The notes under the pieces: generated by a model
What the model saw: only the letters and a program-made list of their open reading frames with translations
The model's database searches: none
Told to the model about the DNA's origin: nothing
Made by a program: the position numbers and the translations under genes
In this document: piece by piece, positions 17,341-25,568 of the stretch
How positions within the stretch are numbered: the first letter of the stretch is position 1
How the letters are laid out: each line of letters starts with the position of its first letter
Source of the DNA: Paenisporosarcina indica
GTDB taxonomy: Bacteria > Bacillota > Bacilli > Bacillales_A > Planococcaceae
Reading direction: 5' to 3'
DNA: 64,000 bases
Assembly: GCF_001939075.1 (NCBI RefSeq)
Contig: NZ_MPTA01000006.1
Location: 1 to 64,000 of the forward strand

Positions 17341-17577
17341 TTAAAATACTTGTTCAACTTCAACAACACCTGGTACTTCTTCCAAAAGTGCACGTTCAAT
17401 ACCAGCTTTTAATGTAATAGTGGAACTTGGGCAACTCCCGCATGCGCCAAGAAGACGAAGTTTAACAATGCCATCTTCGATATCAACAAGCTCGCAGTCT
17501 CCACCATCTCGTAGTAAGAATGGACGTAATTTATCTAGTACTTCTTGAACTTGCTCGTTCATTAATGTATCAGTCAT
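17341..17577 (-). CDS. yutI: NifU-like C-terminal domain scaffold (Nfu), YutI
   Basis: A 78-residue Nfu-domain protein that carries or transfers a [4Fe-4S] cluster between subunits of a dimer. Its cysteine pair is CGSCPSS (Cys46 and Cys49), preceded by the [16 protein letters not shown] family stretch. Full length for the single-domain form. An AAAGGAG SD precedes the ATG. The upstream region shared with yuzD contains a perfect PerR-box consensus, so peroxide or metal control is likely. Confidence 0.93.
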   Translation of the reverse strand: MTDTLMNEQVQEVLDKLRPFLLRDGGDCELVDIEDGIVKLRLLGACGSCPSSTITLKAGIERALLEEVPGVVEVEQVF

Positions 17578-17595
17578 TTATTTCGACTCCTTTCC

Positions 17596-17610
17596 TTATA
17601 ATCATTATAA
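17596..17610. promoter_or_regulatory. Perfect Per-box consensus between yutI and yuzD
   Basis: TTATAATCATTATAA matches the 7-1-7 PerR operator TTATAATnATTATAA at every defined position. It also contains TATAAT elements on both strands, and TCGACT (17583-17588) lies 17 bases before the plus-strand TATAAT (17606-17611). PerR bound here would cover divergent -10 regions of both genes. Confidence 0.65.
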
Positions 17611-17661
17611 TGTGAAGAGATGAAAAAATCCATCAGTTAATACTAAAGGGGAATAATAATC

Positions 17662-17994
17662 ATGGACAATAAAATACTTTCAATTGAAATCTTCGGTTCT
17701 GATATAGTATGTGCAAGTTGTGTGAATGCACCCAGCTCTAAGGATACATACGAATGGCTACAAGCTGCAATTGACCGCAAGTACCCAAGTCTAACTTACA
17801 ATATTTCTTATATCGATATTCAAAAGCCAATTGATAATGAGCGACAACAGGCATTAGCCAATCGTGTATTGGATGATGAGTTCTTTTATCCTCTCGTCTT
17901 AATCGATGGCGAAGTCGTTGGTGAAGGCTATATCCAGTTAAAGCCTGTATTCACTGAACTTGAAAAACGCGTGATTGAAAGTGATCCATCATAA
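17662..17994 (+). CDS. yuzD: YuzD, thioredoxin-fold-like protein (DUF1462)
   Basis: A 110-residue cytoplasmic protein annotated in relatives as a disulfide oxidoreductase-like protein. IFGSDIVCASCVNAPSS (about residues 10-26) holds a CASC dithiol (Cys18 and Cys21), and FFYPLVLIDGEVVGEG resembles the cis-Pro region of a thioredoxin/glutaredoxin fold. AAAGGGG lies about 11 bases before the ATG. Divergent from yutI across the Per box. In B. subtilis the same gene pair is divergent, which suggests functional linkage to Fe-S maturation, though the reaction is unproven. Confidence 0.85.
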   Translation: MDNKILSIEIFGSDIVCASCVNAPSSKDTYEWLQAAIDRKYPSLTYNISYIDIQKPIDNERQQALANRVLDDEFFYPLVLIDGEVVGEGYIQLKPVFTELEKRVIESDPS

Positions 17995-18037
17995 AAAGAA
18001 GACCTAGAAGCTATTTTTCACTTCTAGGTCTTCTTTT
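17993..18037. terminator. Bidirectional terminator between yuzD and yutJ
   Basis: Arms at 17993-18010 and 18021-18037 (core AAGAAGACCTAGAAG) pair perfectly over at least 15 bp, with A and T tracts on the two sides. Confidence 0.92.
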
Positions 18038-18042
18038 ATTCA

Positions 18043-19110
18043 TCAACCGTTATGCCATTTGTACATCCATAATATACCGGATTTTAATAAACGGGCAATA
18101 CGTCCCGTAACTGTTCGATCCGCTAAAAAGGCAAAGCCTTGTTTTTTCCCTAAAGAACCAACAAATCCTTTCAACTTAATTTCAGGCATCGTTTCAGGTA
18201 ATTCTTTGCCTTTCCATTTAGCTTGAAGCACTTGTACAATTTGTTCAGCTTGTTCTTCCGCTACATAAGCACTAGGTGCGAAAGGCAGTGCAGCACAGTC
18301 ACCCACTACATAAACATGTTGATCTTCTGGTAAGTGATGATACTTACTCAAAATAACGCGTCCAGTTGAGTCTGTTTCGCCACCCAAGTTACGCACGGGT
18401 GCAACTGGCTGTATTCCCGCAGTCCAAACAACAGCATCTACATCAATCGTCTCTTCATGGTTATACAAAACCTTTGGCTCTACTTTTGTAATGTTTGAGT
18501 TACTTACCACTTCAACGTTGTGCGTATCAAACCACTTTTTCACAAAATTACTTAAACGTTCAGGGAAATCACGCAATATACGTGGACTTCTGTCAAATAA
18601 TTTAATCCGTAAATCGGGACGTGATTCACGAAGTTCACTTGCAAGTTCAATCCCACTAAGTCCAGCTCCGACAATTCCAACAATCGAATTCGATGGTAAT
18701 CCACAAAGTATGTTAAAGGTTTCTCGAGATCGTCCGATGGTTTGAATGCTATAGGTAAACTCATCAGCTCCTGGTACACCGTGATACTTATCTTCACAAC
18801 CTAATCCAATGACTACATCATCGAAAGGAATTTTCCTATCATCTGATAACACAACCACTTTTTCTTCACGGTTAATTTCTACAATTTCACCATAAACCAT
18901 TTTTAAACGTTCATGTTCTGGATAAGCTACACGTACCTCCTGATCAGGAACCGTACCTGCTGCAAGAGCATAAAATTCAGTTTTCAAACTATGAAAAGGT
19001 GTACGATCGATTAACGTAATTTGGACGTCATCTGGTAAATTATTCGGCAATAAACGAAGCAATACGCGCATATTGCCGTATCCGCCTCCGAGCAATACTA
19101 AATTTTTCAT
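18043..19110 (-). CDS. yutJ: NDH-2-like pyridine nucleotide-disulfide oxidoreductase YutJ
   Basis: A 355-residue paralogue of YumB with an N-terminal FAD motif (LLGGGYGNMRVL; the usual GAGYGG is altered), a second dinucleotide motif (IVGIVGAGLSGIELASEL, about residues 143-160) and VYVVGDCAALP. It is about 50 residues shorter than YumB and lacks most of the C-terminal membrane-binding extension, so its electron acceptor could differ. Convergent with yuzD across a terminator; an imperfect inverted repeat lies just upstream of its start. Confidence 0.85.
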   Translation of the reverse strand: MKNLVLLGGGYGNMRVLLRLLPNNLPDDVQITLIDRTPFHSLKTEFYALAAGTVPDQEVRVAYPEHERLKMVYGEIVEINREEKVVVLSDDRKIPFDDVVIGLGCEDKYHGVPGADEFTYSIQTIGRSRETFNILCGLPSNSIVGIVGAGLSGIELASELRESRPDLRIKLFDRSPRILRDFPERLSNFVKKWFDTHNVEVVSNSNITKVEPKVLYNHEETIDVDAVVWTAGIQPVAPVRNLGGETDSTGRVILSKYHHLPEDQHVYVVGDCAALPFAPSAYVAEEQAEQIVQVLQAKWKGKELPETMPEIKLKGFVGSLGKKQGFAFLADRTVTGRIARLLKSGILWMYKWHNG

Positions 19111-19129
19111 AAAAATCTCCCTTAAGGCT

Positions 19130-19183
19130 GTTCAAAAAATCCAATTAACCGACAAGCAAGTTGCTAAATTGAGCTTTTTAAAC
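19130..19183. repeat. Imperfect inverted repeat upstream of yutJ
   Basis: GTTCAAAAAATCCAATT (19130-19146) and AAATTGAGCTTTTTAAAC (19166-19183) are near complementary. It may be a regulatory hairpin or the remains of a small mobile repeat whose end begins GGCTGTTCAAAAA. Confidence 0.45.
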
Positions 19184-19310
19184 AAGCATGTTATATACAG
19201 TCTACCTCTACGTAGTTAGTATAAATCATTGTGAGATGTTTCACAATAAGACAACTGAATTGACGTACGAAAAAAAAAGAGTAGCATGTCGATGTAGCGA
19301 GGTGAAGAAC

Positions 19311-19547
19311 GTGAATCCTATGGTTGAATTTTGTGTCAGTAACTTGGCAAATGGATCACAAAAAACGTTTGAAGAATTAGAACGCGATCCGAATTTAGAC
19401 GTTCTAGAATATGGTTGTTTAAGTTATTGCACAAAATGTGCAGAATCTTTTTTCGCAATCGTAAATGGCGATGTAGTTCAAGCCGACTCCCCAGATGAAC
19501 TTACGAAAAAGATTTACGAATATATAGAAGAAAATCCACTATTTTAA
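19311..19547 (+). CDS. yuzB: YuzB (DUF1450)
   Basis: A 78-residue cytoplasmic protein nearly identical in pattern to B. subtilis YuzB: NPMVEFCVSNLANG, YGCLSYCTKC (Cys36, Cys40, Cys43) and IEENP at the end. Four cysteines, Cys8 plus the cluster, suggest a metal or Fe-S site or a redox role, but function is unknown. The start is GTG at 19311: GAGGTGA lies 5-6 bases upstream. A longer in-frame extension to 19188 has no SD and is not conserved. Confidence 0.9.
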   Translation: MNPMVEFCVSNLANGSQKTFEELERDPNLDVLEYGCLSYCTKCAESFFAIVNGDVVQADSPDELTKKIYEYIEENPLF

Positions 19548-19549
19548 AG

Positions 19550-19579
19550 AAAAGGAGCTGCATATATGCAGCTCCTTTT
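19550..19579. terminator. Bidirectional terminator between yuzB and yutF
   Basis: A perfect 30-base palindrome built from AAAAGGAGCTGCATA and its complement, ending in T residues in both directions. Confidence 0.93.
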
Positions 19580-19580
19580 G

Positions 19581-20342
19581 TTATACCCATTCAAGTAAGT
19601 TTTCAAGCATCATAGTGGGAGGAATTTTTTTCAAATGAATTTCAGCAGTTGTTGTTACACCTGTGTTTACATGAACCGTATCGATTCCAAATTCAATGCC
19701 TGCTAAAATATCTGTATCATAATTGTCTCCAATCATTACCATTTCTTCTTTTGAAAAATTATGTTCAAGCTGAATCATATTCAGCATATGTCCTTGAGGT
19801 TTTCCAATATATATGGGATCAATGCCTGTTGAGGTTTGAACAAGTGCTGTAAAAGCACCGTTACCTGGCATCAGTCCCCTTTCATTTGGAAATGCACGAT
19901 CACTATTTGTTGAAATAAACACCGCACCACTTCGAACATCTAAACAAGCTTGGGCTAGTTTTTCATAGGAAATACCACGATCAATACCCATGACAAATAC
20001 CTCATTTGATGACGAGACAACTTCTAAGCCATTTTCCAATAACGCATCGTGCAGTCCACGTTCTCCAATCATTGAAACTGCTGCATGTGGATAATGCAGT
20101 GCTATATATTTCGCAGCAGCCATTGCGGAAGTCATAATATGACTCCGTTTCGGATTAATCCCGAAACCTATTAGTTTCTCCATTACTTGATCCGGAGTTT
20201 GAGAAGCATTATTTGTTACATAAAAAGGTTCAATGTCGCTTTTTTGTAATTGATCAATAAAATGGACGGTCTCGAGGATTGGTTCGGTTCCACGATACAC
20301 GGTACCATCTAAATCAAGACAATACGCTTTGTATGTTTTCAT
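19581..20342 (-). CDS. yutF: HAD-superfamily sugar phosphatase, NagD type (YutF)
   Basis: A 253-residue HAD subclass IIA phosphatase. Motif I is LDLDGTVYRG with nucleophile Asp10 and acid/base Asp12; motif II includes FYVTNNAS; motif III/IV is MIGDNYDTDILAG near residues 206-218. The cap between motifs II and III is the NagD C2b type. Probable substrates are sugar or nucleotide phosphates. It is translationally coupled to yutE (ATGA overlap). Confidence 0.93.
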   Translation of the reverse strand: MKTYKAYCLDLDGTVYRGTEPILETVHFIDQLQKSDIEPFYVTNNASQTPDQVMEKLIGFGINPKRSHIMTSAMAAAKYIALHYPHAAVSMIGERGLHDALLENGLEVVSSSNEVFVMGIDRGISYEKLAQACLDVRSGAVFISTNSDRAFPNERGLMPGNGAFTALVQTSTGIDPIYIGKPQGHMLNMIQLEHNFSKEEMVMIGDNYDTDILAGIEFGIDTVHVNTGVTTTAEIHLKKIPPTMMLENLLEWV

Positions 20343-20791
20343 GCTTTGTCCTCAGGTATGAAAGCTGAGACTGGTCCGAGTTCGTGAGTTAAGTAGTGTT
20401 CAACTTGATCCGAAAACTGTTTTAAAACGCTCAAGTTCGCAATAAGAGTCTCGGCTATCTCATTATGATTTACATTAATAAAATCACGTACCAATGTTTT
20501 CCTTAATAAAATCACTTCTTTCAAAGGTGCATCCATTTCTTGAGAAATCACTTTTTCATCAGTTAAAATGTCGATGATGTCATCGTAGCTACCAGGGTCG
20601 CGCATGATAAATCCATCGATCATCGTATTCCCTACATCAATTATGGATTCGATAACGTTTTGCGCGATTCGTTCCAAGGCCAATTTGCTGATGTTATTGG
20701 AAGTGATATCAGGTGTTTCTTCAAGCACTTGAACAATTTCCGTCATATAAGATAGTGTCGTATTAACTTTTTTGCGGTCAACAAAATACAT
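20339..20791 (-). CDS. yutE: YutE, HepT-like DUF86 protein
   Basis: A 150-residue all-helical protein of the DUF86/HepT family. HepT toxins are RNases with an Arg-X4-6-His motif; here Arg102 and His109 occur as RDFINVNH, so the motif is present in an altered form. No MntA-type nucleotidyltransferase antitoxin gene is adjacent, and the operon is yutE-yutF as in B. subtilis. I infer a housekeeping homologue rather than an active toxin-antitoxin system. Confidence 0.82.
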   Translation of the reverse strand: MYFVDRKKVNTTLSYMTEIVQVLEETPDITSNNISKLALERIAQNVIESIIDVGNTMIDGFIMRDPGSYDDIIDILTDEKVISQEMDAPLKEVILLRKTLVRDFINVNHNEIAETLIANLSVLKQFSDQVEHYLTHELGPVSAFIPEDKA

Positions 20792-20923
20792 GTGAAGTCC
20801 CTCGCTTTATATCTTCTTAGTTGTTGGTCTTTTCCATCCTATAGTACCATAAATGCCAGACGTGGAAGGAGAACTGCTTTATGGAATAAATTTAGATGTC
20901 TCGAATTTCATTATGTTTAAATA

Positions 20924-20966
20924 TAAAAAACCCTCGATTAAGATTGGGTATCTAAATCGAGGGTTT
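20924..20966 (-). terminator. Terminator whose 5' arm lies inside the yutD coding end
   Basis: On the minus strand AAACCCTCGATT (within the last codons of yutD) pairs with AATCGAGGGTTT after the stop, followed by more T residues. The stop codon at 20938-20940 is inside the hairpin. Confidence 0.88.
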
Positions 20967-21288
20967 CTTCAATTGGAATTTCTGCCGTTTCAACTAACAC
21001 TTCAGCGGGTTTTGCTGGGCCGAATTTTTTTAAGATAAAATGGGCACACCCAAAGTTACAATGCTCGTATAAATAATCTTGTAAGGTACTAACTTTTGTA
21101 TCGTACGTTGCTTTTTGGTTTTTATCATCGAAAAAACCTTTTAATCGAAGCTGTCCATAACCCCAGTCTCCAAGGATATAGTCATACTTATTTAATATTT
21201 CACTATATCGTTCTTGAAACGCTTCTTCTTTAAACGCTTCACGATAATCTTTAATTATCTCATAATCCCATCGATCGATTGTTATCAT
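20938..21288 (-). CDS. yutD: YutD (DUF1027)
   Basis: A 116-residue conserved Firmicute protein with the invariant block YDYILGDWGYGQLRLKGF (about residues 35-52), KATYDTK, and the Cys-containing YEHCNFGCAHFILKKF. Function is unknown; it is consistently linked to lipA. It begins 17 bases after the lipA stop and is surely co-transcribed. The C-terminal 25 residues (Glu/Pro/Ala-rich) vary. Its final codons form half of the transcription terminator. Confidence 0.9.
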   Translation of the reverse strand: MITIDRWDYEIIKDYREAFKEEAFQERYSEILNKYDYILGDWGYGQLRLKGFFDDKNQKATYDTKVSTLQDYLYEHCNFGCAHFILKKFGPAKPAEVLVETAEIPIEETLDLDTQS

Positions 21289-21305
21289 GTTTTACTCACA
21301 CTCCA

Positions 21306-22229
21306 TCAGTTTGTTGTGAGAGCTAGTTGCTCGTCTCCAAGACGATGTTTTTCTTTAGCAGCTGCGTTCACTTGTTCGTCTGCATGATAGCTACTTCGTA
21401 CCAGTGGTCCTGCTTCACAATGTGAAAATCCTTTTGACATGGCAATTTTACGAAGTTCTCCAAATTCCAGTGGCGAGTAATATTTTTGTACAGTCAAATG
21501 TTTTTTGGAAGGTTGTAAGTATTGTCCAATTGTCATGATATCAACATGGTTAGCTCTTAAATCATCCATGACTTCAATTATTTCTTCCGTTGTTTCCCCA
21601 AGTCCAACCATCAATGATGATTTAGTTGGGATTTCCGGTTGCATTTCTTTAGATCGGCGTAAAAATTCGAGCGAACGGTCATATTTTGCACGAGCTCGAA
21701 CTCTCGGTGTTAAACGTCGAACTGTTTCGATGTTATGATTTAATATATCAGGCTTTCCATCCATTAACATTTTTAAATTCTCTTCAATTCCACCCATATC
21801 TGAAGGCAGAACTTCAATCGTTGTGAAAGGATTTTTACGACGAATCGCTCGAATGGTTTCAGCAAACACGGCTGCTCCACCGTCTTTTAAATCATCACGA
21901 GCAACTGCTGTAACGACCACATGTTTTAAGTTCATCAAGATAACAGAGTCCGCTACACGTTCAGGTTCTGCTAAATCGAGTTCATTAGGAAGACCCGTTT
22001 TAACTGCACAGAAACGACAAGCTCGTGTACAAATTGCCCCTAGTATCATAAAGGTAGCTGTACGGCGAGTTCCCCAACACTCATGAATATTAGGACATTT
22101 TGCTTCTTCACAAACTGTATGTAAGTTATTTTCACGCATGAGTTTTTTTAGATCTTTGTAATTATCATTCGTGTTCAATTTTATCTTAAGCCAGTCAGGT
22201 TTACGAATATGAGTTTGCTGTGTCGTCAT
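21306..22229 (-). CDS. lipA: Lipoyl synthase
   Basis: A radical-SAM enzyme that inserts two sulfurs into octanoyl-protein (GcvH or E2) using two [4Fe-4S] clusters. The auxiliary cluster motif is Cys40-x4-Cys45-x5-Cys51, and the SAM-cluster motif is CTRACRFC (Cys67, Cys71, Cys74); the C-terminal RSSYHA serine is also present. I use the ATG at 22229 ([10 protein letters not shown]), preceded by AAGGGG at 9 bases, for 307 residues; an in-frame extension upstream is not conserved. Its substrate GcvH and cluster suppliers Suf, Nfu and YutM are all in this window. Confidence 0.96.
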   Translation of the reverse strand: MTTQQTHIRKPDWLKIKLNTNDNYKDLKKLMRENNLHTVCEEAKCPNIHECWGTRRTATFMILGAICTRACRFCAVKTGLPNELDLAEPERVADSVILMNLKHVVVTAVARDDLKDGGAAVFAETIRAIRRKNPFTTIEVLPSDMGGIEENLKMLMDGKPDILNHNIETVRRLTPRVRARAKYDRSLEFLRRSKEMQPEIPTKSSLMVGLGETTEEIIEVMDDLRANHVDIMTIGQYLQPSKKHLTVQKYYSPLEFGELRKIAMSKGFSHCEAGPLVRSSYHADEQVNAAAKEKHRLGDEQLALTTN

Positions 22230-22401
22230 ACGTATCGACCCCTTCTTTACGGACCATTTTGATAATTTATTCACTGTTGTCAATGTACCATATTTGACCA
22301 ACTCTCACAACCATCAAAACCTCCTAGATGCAGATACATAATCGAGTTAAAGGCTTTAAAAGCCCGATTCCAATTAGAGAAGATGGACAATAAAAACATA
22401 G

Positions 22402-22428
22402 AAAAACGCCTCTAAACGAGACGCTTTT
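22402..22428 (-). terminator. Probable terminator downstream of yunB
   Basis: On the minus strand an 11-bp stem with two G-U pairs (AAAAGCGTCTC with GAGGCGTTTTT) and a T-run. It is about 100 bases after yunB. No other feature is evident between lipA and yunB. Confidence 0.65.
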
Positions 22429-22527
22429 CCTCTAATGCTTTTTGCTTTTTGTTGTTTTTCCTTCGTACCACAGATAAAGGAATCCGTCGGTTCTCGTTAC
22501 TTCTACACCCACTCTAACTCATTATAT

Positions 22528-23319
22528 TTACTCTGGTGGATTTAGAGTTGGAGTTTCTGGTGGTTGGATTGGAACTTCTATGGAAGGTTGAGCTCCACCA
22601 TCACCTTTCGTATAAATTTGAGGAACTTGACCAGAAATTATTCCCATTGCTACTGGAATTTTCTGCTCAATTGTAGTGGTTTTTGTAGCAAGTGGAACAA
22701 TCACTTGTACGTTGACTTTAATCATGATACTGATATCCACCATTGCACTATTAATCCCAAATTCCTTAATCTCACGAATGATGTTCGATTGTACATTTCC
22801 AATGACGTGAAAGCGTATTGGTATTTTAGGGCCTAAGTTACCAAGGAGAGGAATATTCGTCGCTTGACCAAGTGGGACAAAAAAGACGATTCCCCCGTTA
22901 TCTTCCATTGCTGTTGGGTCATACTCTATGTCATCTAAATAAGGTAAATTTTCCAAGTTTCCTTCTTCAGCTTGTTCCAGATGGGTTTGCACCAAAGCTA
23001 CTGTTTCCGCCTGTACCCGGGTGATGATTTCTGTATTAATTTTCTGCGTCATCATGTTAGGCTTATCCGATGGTACTTCCACAATGATTTCATTAATGTC
23101 CATTATATCTAATGTTCTAGAGTTAATTGCTTTGCTAATAACAAGGGACGCTATTTTATTTGACTGGATCTCGGCATAATCCATATAAATCGGTGTCAAT
23201 CTAACATTGACGAGATAAAACATCAACGCAACTGAAATTACAACAACAATAAATAAAAATGGAATTATATTCTTACCTCTACGATAAAGCGATCTTTTAG
23301 GTGTTTTACGTAAGCGCAC
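22528..23319 (-). CDS. yunB: Sporulation protein YunB
   Basis: A 263-residue protein with one N-terminal membrane anchor (about residues 18-38) and an extracytoplasmic domain, matching YunB, a mother-cell (SigE-controlled) sporulation protein in B. subtilis. Recognisable segments include NKIASLVISKAIN, VPLGQATNIPLLGNLGP and a Pro-rich tail. The start is GTG with AGGAGG at 7 bases, and this SD is inside a terminator-like hairpin (see the feature at 23321-23357). Confidence 0.9.
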   Translation of the reverse strand: MRLRKTPKRSLYRRGKNIIPFLFIVVVISVALMFYLVNVRLTPIYMDYAEIQSNKIASLVISKAINSRTLDIMDINEIIVEVPSDKPNMMTQKINTEIITRVQAETVALVQTHLEQAEEGNLENLPYLDDIEYDPTAMEDNGGIVFFVPLGQATNIPLLGNLGPKIPIRFHVIGNVQSNIIREIKEFGINSAMVDISIMIKVNVQVIVPLATKTTTIEQKIPVAMGIISGQVPQIYTKGDGGAQPSIEVPIQPPETPTLNPPE

Positions 23320-23320
23320 A

Positions 23321-23357
23321 AAAAAGCCTCCTACGTCATGGTACTACGAGGAGGTTC
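23321..23357 (-). promoter_or_regulatory. Terminator-like hairpin containing the yunB ribosome binding site
   Basis: On the minus strand CCTCCTCGT pairs with ACG-T-AGGAGG (one bulged base), followed by C and six T residues that run straight into the GTG start of yunB. The AGGAGG arm is the yunB SD. It can act both as the terminator of yunF-yunE-yunD and, if transcribed through, as a lid on yunB translation. Confidence 0.7.
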
Positions 23358-23360
23358 ATA

Positions 23361-24731
23361 TTATTCCAAAACTTGCTGTTGTTTTTGACCATAATTAATC
23401 ACTACGTCTCGAATAAAATCAGGCATAAAATAAGTCTTTGGCAACTCTTTAAGTAATGGGTAAAAATAACCAAAAGTGAACATATCGAGCGTGGCTAAAC
23501 GTACAATCTCTGCAGGTTCTATGCGTTTATTTTGAATGAATAATACTTTATCCACTACGTTAAATTGATGTGTGATCATTTTACCCATTACAACACCACG
23601 AAAACCTAATCCTTTAATCTCGAGATTTGGCCAGCTTTCATTTAATGATAACTGATAAATCTCAACTAATTGTGCTCCAGTAAGTTCAATGACACATGGA
23701 TTAATTGGATGTGGCATCATTTTATGAATATCAAAATGGGAAACTTCCTCCGCTTTTAAATCCGATAAAAATATGCCTGCATTAAATAATGCACAATCCG
23801 CTTCGCAAAATGTAGTGATTGCTTCTCCGAAAAAGGTAGACAAAGCTGATTCTTTGAACCATTCCTTTTGGAGTGATACCGGTTGATAAAAAGCTGTTTC
23901 CAACAAGTTTTCTTTCCCAACATTAACTAATTCATCAAGAAATTGCTTTTCGTTAGGGCATTGCTTGAGCTCATTTGTATCATATAAAAGTGCCTGTTTT
24001 TTCTCGAGTTTTTTCGAGTCTAAATTAAAATCAACCGTAACATGACCAACAAAATATCCAAATTTACCGGCTGCCGCTAAAAGTGAATTATTGACCACTT
24101 TCCCTTCGTGTAAAATATGATGTGTATGTGCACCAAATATGACATCAATGTCGGGAAATTGTTCAGCGATTGTTTCATCAGCGTTAATTCCTAAGTGGGA
24201 CAAGCAGATCAGCATATCAGTTTGAGATTTCAATACATCTACTTGATGTTTTAATGCCTCAAATGCGTTCGTTACTTGCCAGCCTAACTGGTGATAAAAA
24301 TGGGTGAATTCGGCTGTTAGAGCCGTTACACCAATTTTTGTTCCATTAAGGGTTGTTAATATAGTAGTTGGCATCAACCATTTCGGTAGTTCACCATTCT
24401 CATACCTCAAGTTTCCAACAACTACATCAAATTGAGCATCGCTATAAAGATTTTCTAACTCACTATGTGAAAGCGTAATTCCTTCATTGTTACCAATTGT
24501 TGCAACATCATATTGAGCTTTATTTAAGAGTTCAACATTGCCTTTACCTAATGTTCCCTCTGTAAAAATATGTGATCGATCAATATGATCACCAAGATCC
24601 AGCGTAAAGCTTGATTCGCCTTCTTCATGATGCCATTTTTTCCGACTTGTCACGAGTTCATGAATTCGTGGCCAATGTTGAAAGTGACTGTGTAAGTCAT
24701 TTGTATGATAAAAATGGATGGTTTCAATCAT
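23361..24731 (-). CDS. yunD: Metallophosphoesterase of the 5'-nucleotidase/UshA family (YunD)
   Basis: A 456-residue two-domain enzyme. The N-terminal calcineurin-like domain holds the dimetal motifs HTNDLHSHF (residues 9-17), LDLGDHID, GNNEG and FGAHTHH. The C-terminal domain corresponds to the nucleotide-binding domain. The usual GNHE is GNNE here. No signal peptide is present, so it is cytoplasmic, unlike UshA. Its ATG follows yunE by 12 bases. Substrates are probably nucleotides or cyclic nucleotides; the in vivo role is unknown. Confidence 0.9.
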   Translation of the reverse strand: MIETIHFYHTNDLHSHFQHWPRIHELVTSRKKWHHEEGESSFTLDLGDHIDRSHIFTEGTLGKGNVELLNKAQYDVATIGNNEGITLSHSELENLYSDAQFDVVVGNLRYENGELPKWLMPTTILTTLNGTKIGVTALTAEFTHFYHQLGWQVTNAFEALKHQVDVLKSQTDMLICLSHLGINADETIAEQFPDIDVIFGAHTHHILHEGKVVNNSLLAAAGKFGYFVGHVTVDFNLDSKKLEKKQALLYDTNELKQCPNEKQFLDELVNVGKENLLETAFYQPVSLQKEWFKESALSTFFGEAITTFCEADCALFNAGIFLSDLKAEEVSHFDIHKMMPHPINPCVIELTGAQLVEIYQLSLNESWPNLEIKGLGFRGVVMGKMITHQFNVVDKVLFIQNKRIEPAEIVRLATLDMFTFGYFYPLLKELPKTYFMPDFIRDVVINYGQKQQQVLE

Positions 24732-24743
24732 TAGACCAACTCC

Positions 24744-25568
24744 TTACCCCATCAGTCCCGCTACAATCGAACGAATACCGAGTAATAATAAGATAATACG
24801 TAACGCAAATACTAATGTTTCCGATTTTATTCGTTGATTTAAGGATGCCCCAATCTTTGCTCCGATAAAAGCAGCAGGTACGACTGGAATCGTGTAGAAC
24901 CAAGGCACGTTTCCAAGCGAGATATGGCTAGCTGAATTGACAATTGACGAAAGGAATACCATAAACATCGATGTACCAACGGCAACATGTGGAGGAAATA
25001 AGAACAACAATATCATGGCAGGAACAATAATCGATCCTCCACCAATACCAAACAATCCAGAAGCAAAACCGACACCAAAAGTAAGTAACAGTGCAAACCA
25101 AACTGGATATCCATACACATGATTTGTTCCATGAGGATCCGTAAATGTTTTTTTCTTGCCGTTATTCACAAACCATTGTACTGGTTTTAAATACTTCCGA
25201 ATCAGAAGCAAAGTCGACAGTATGATCAATAAAATCCCAAAATACAAATTAAACGATGGCAAGTCCAATCCTTTATTGACCCAAGCTCCCAAAATGGTGC
25301 CAGGTATGCTCCCCACAAAAAAAATCAGCCCGCTACGATAATCTACCGTTTTTGATTTCATATAGGTCATCGTCGAAGCCAAACCTGTAAAAATCATCAT
25401 GATTACAGATAATCCTACTACATTCTGTGGCGTAATCCCTGGAATTAAGCCTAGAGAACCACCTAAAAACAAGGTAGCAGGAACCAGAATGATACCTCCG
25501 CCAAGTCCCACCAAGGCACCGACAACACCGGAAAACAATCCGATGAGTGCTAATAATACATACTCCAT
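24744..25568 (-). CDS. yunE: TauE/SafE-family anion exporter (YunE)
   Basis: A 274-residue membrane protein with about eight helices and the twin TauE/SafE repeats: GVVGALVGLGGGIILVPA near the N-terminus and GFASGLFGIGGGSIIVPAMI in the second half. Such proteins export sulfite, sulfoacetate or other organosulfur anions; the substrate here is unknown. The ATG at 25568 is chosen because GGAGA lies 6 bases before it. Its start overlaps the yunF stop (TAATG), so the two are coupled. Confidence 0.9.
   Translation of the reverse strand: MEYVLLALIGLFSGVVGALVGLGGGIILVPATLFLGGSLGLIPGITPQNVVGLSVIMMIFTGLASTMTYMKSKTVDYRSGLIFFVGSIPGTILGAWVNKGLDLPSFNLYFGILLIILSTLLLIRKYLKPVQWFVNNGKKKTFTDPHGTNHVYGYPVWFALLLTFGVGFASGLFGIGGGSIIVPAMILLFLFPPHVAVGTSMFMVFLSSIVNSASHISLGNVPWFYTIPVVPAAFIGAKIGASLNQRIKSETLVFALRIILLLLGIRSIVAGLMG

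Noticed and set aside
20339-20791. HepT-type toxin-antitoxin system at yutE
   Set aside because: No nucleotidyltransferase antitoxin beside it; partner gene is yutF, and conserved synteny with B. subtilis indicates a core gene.
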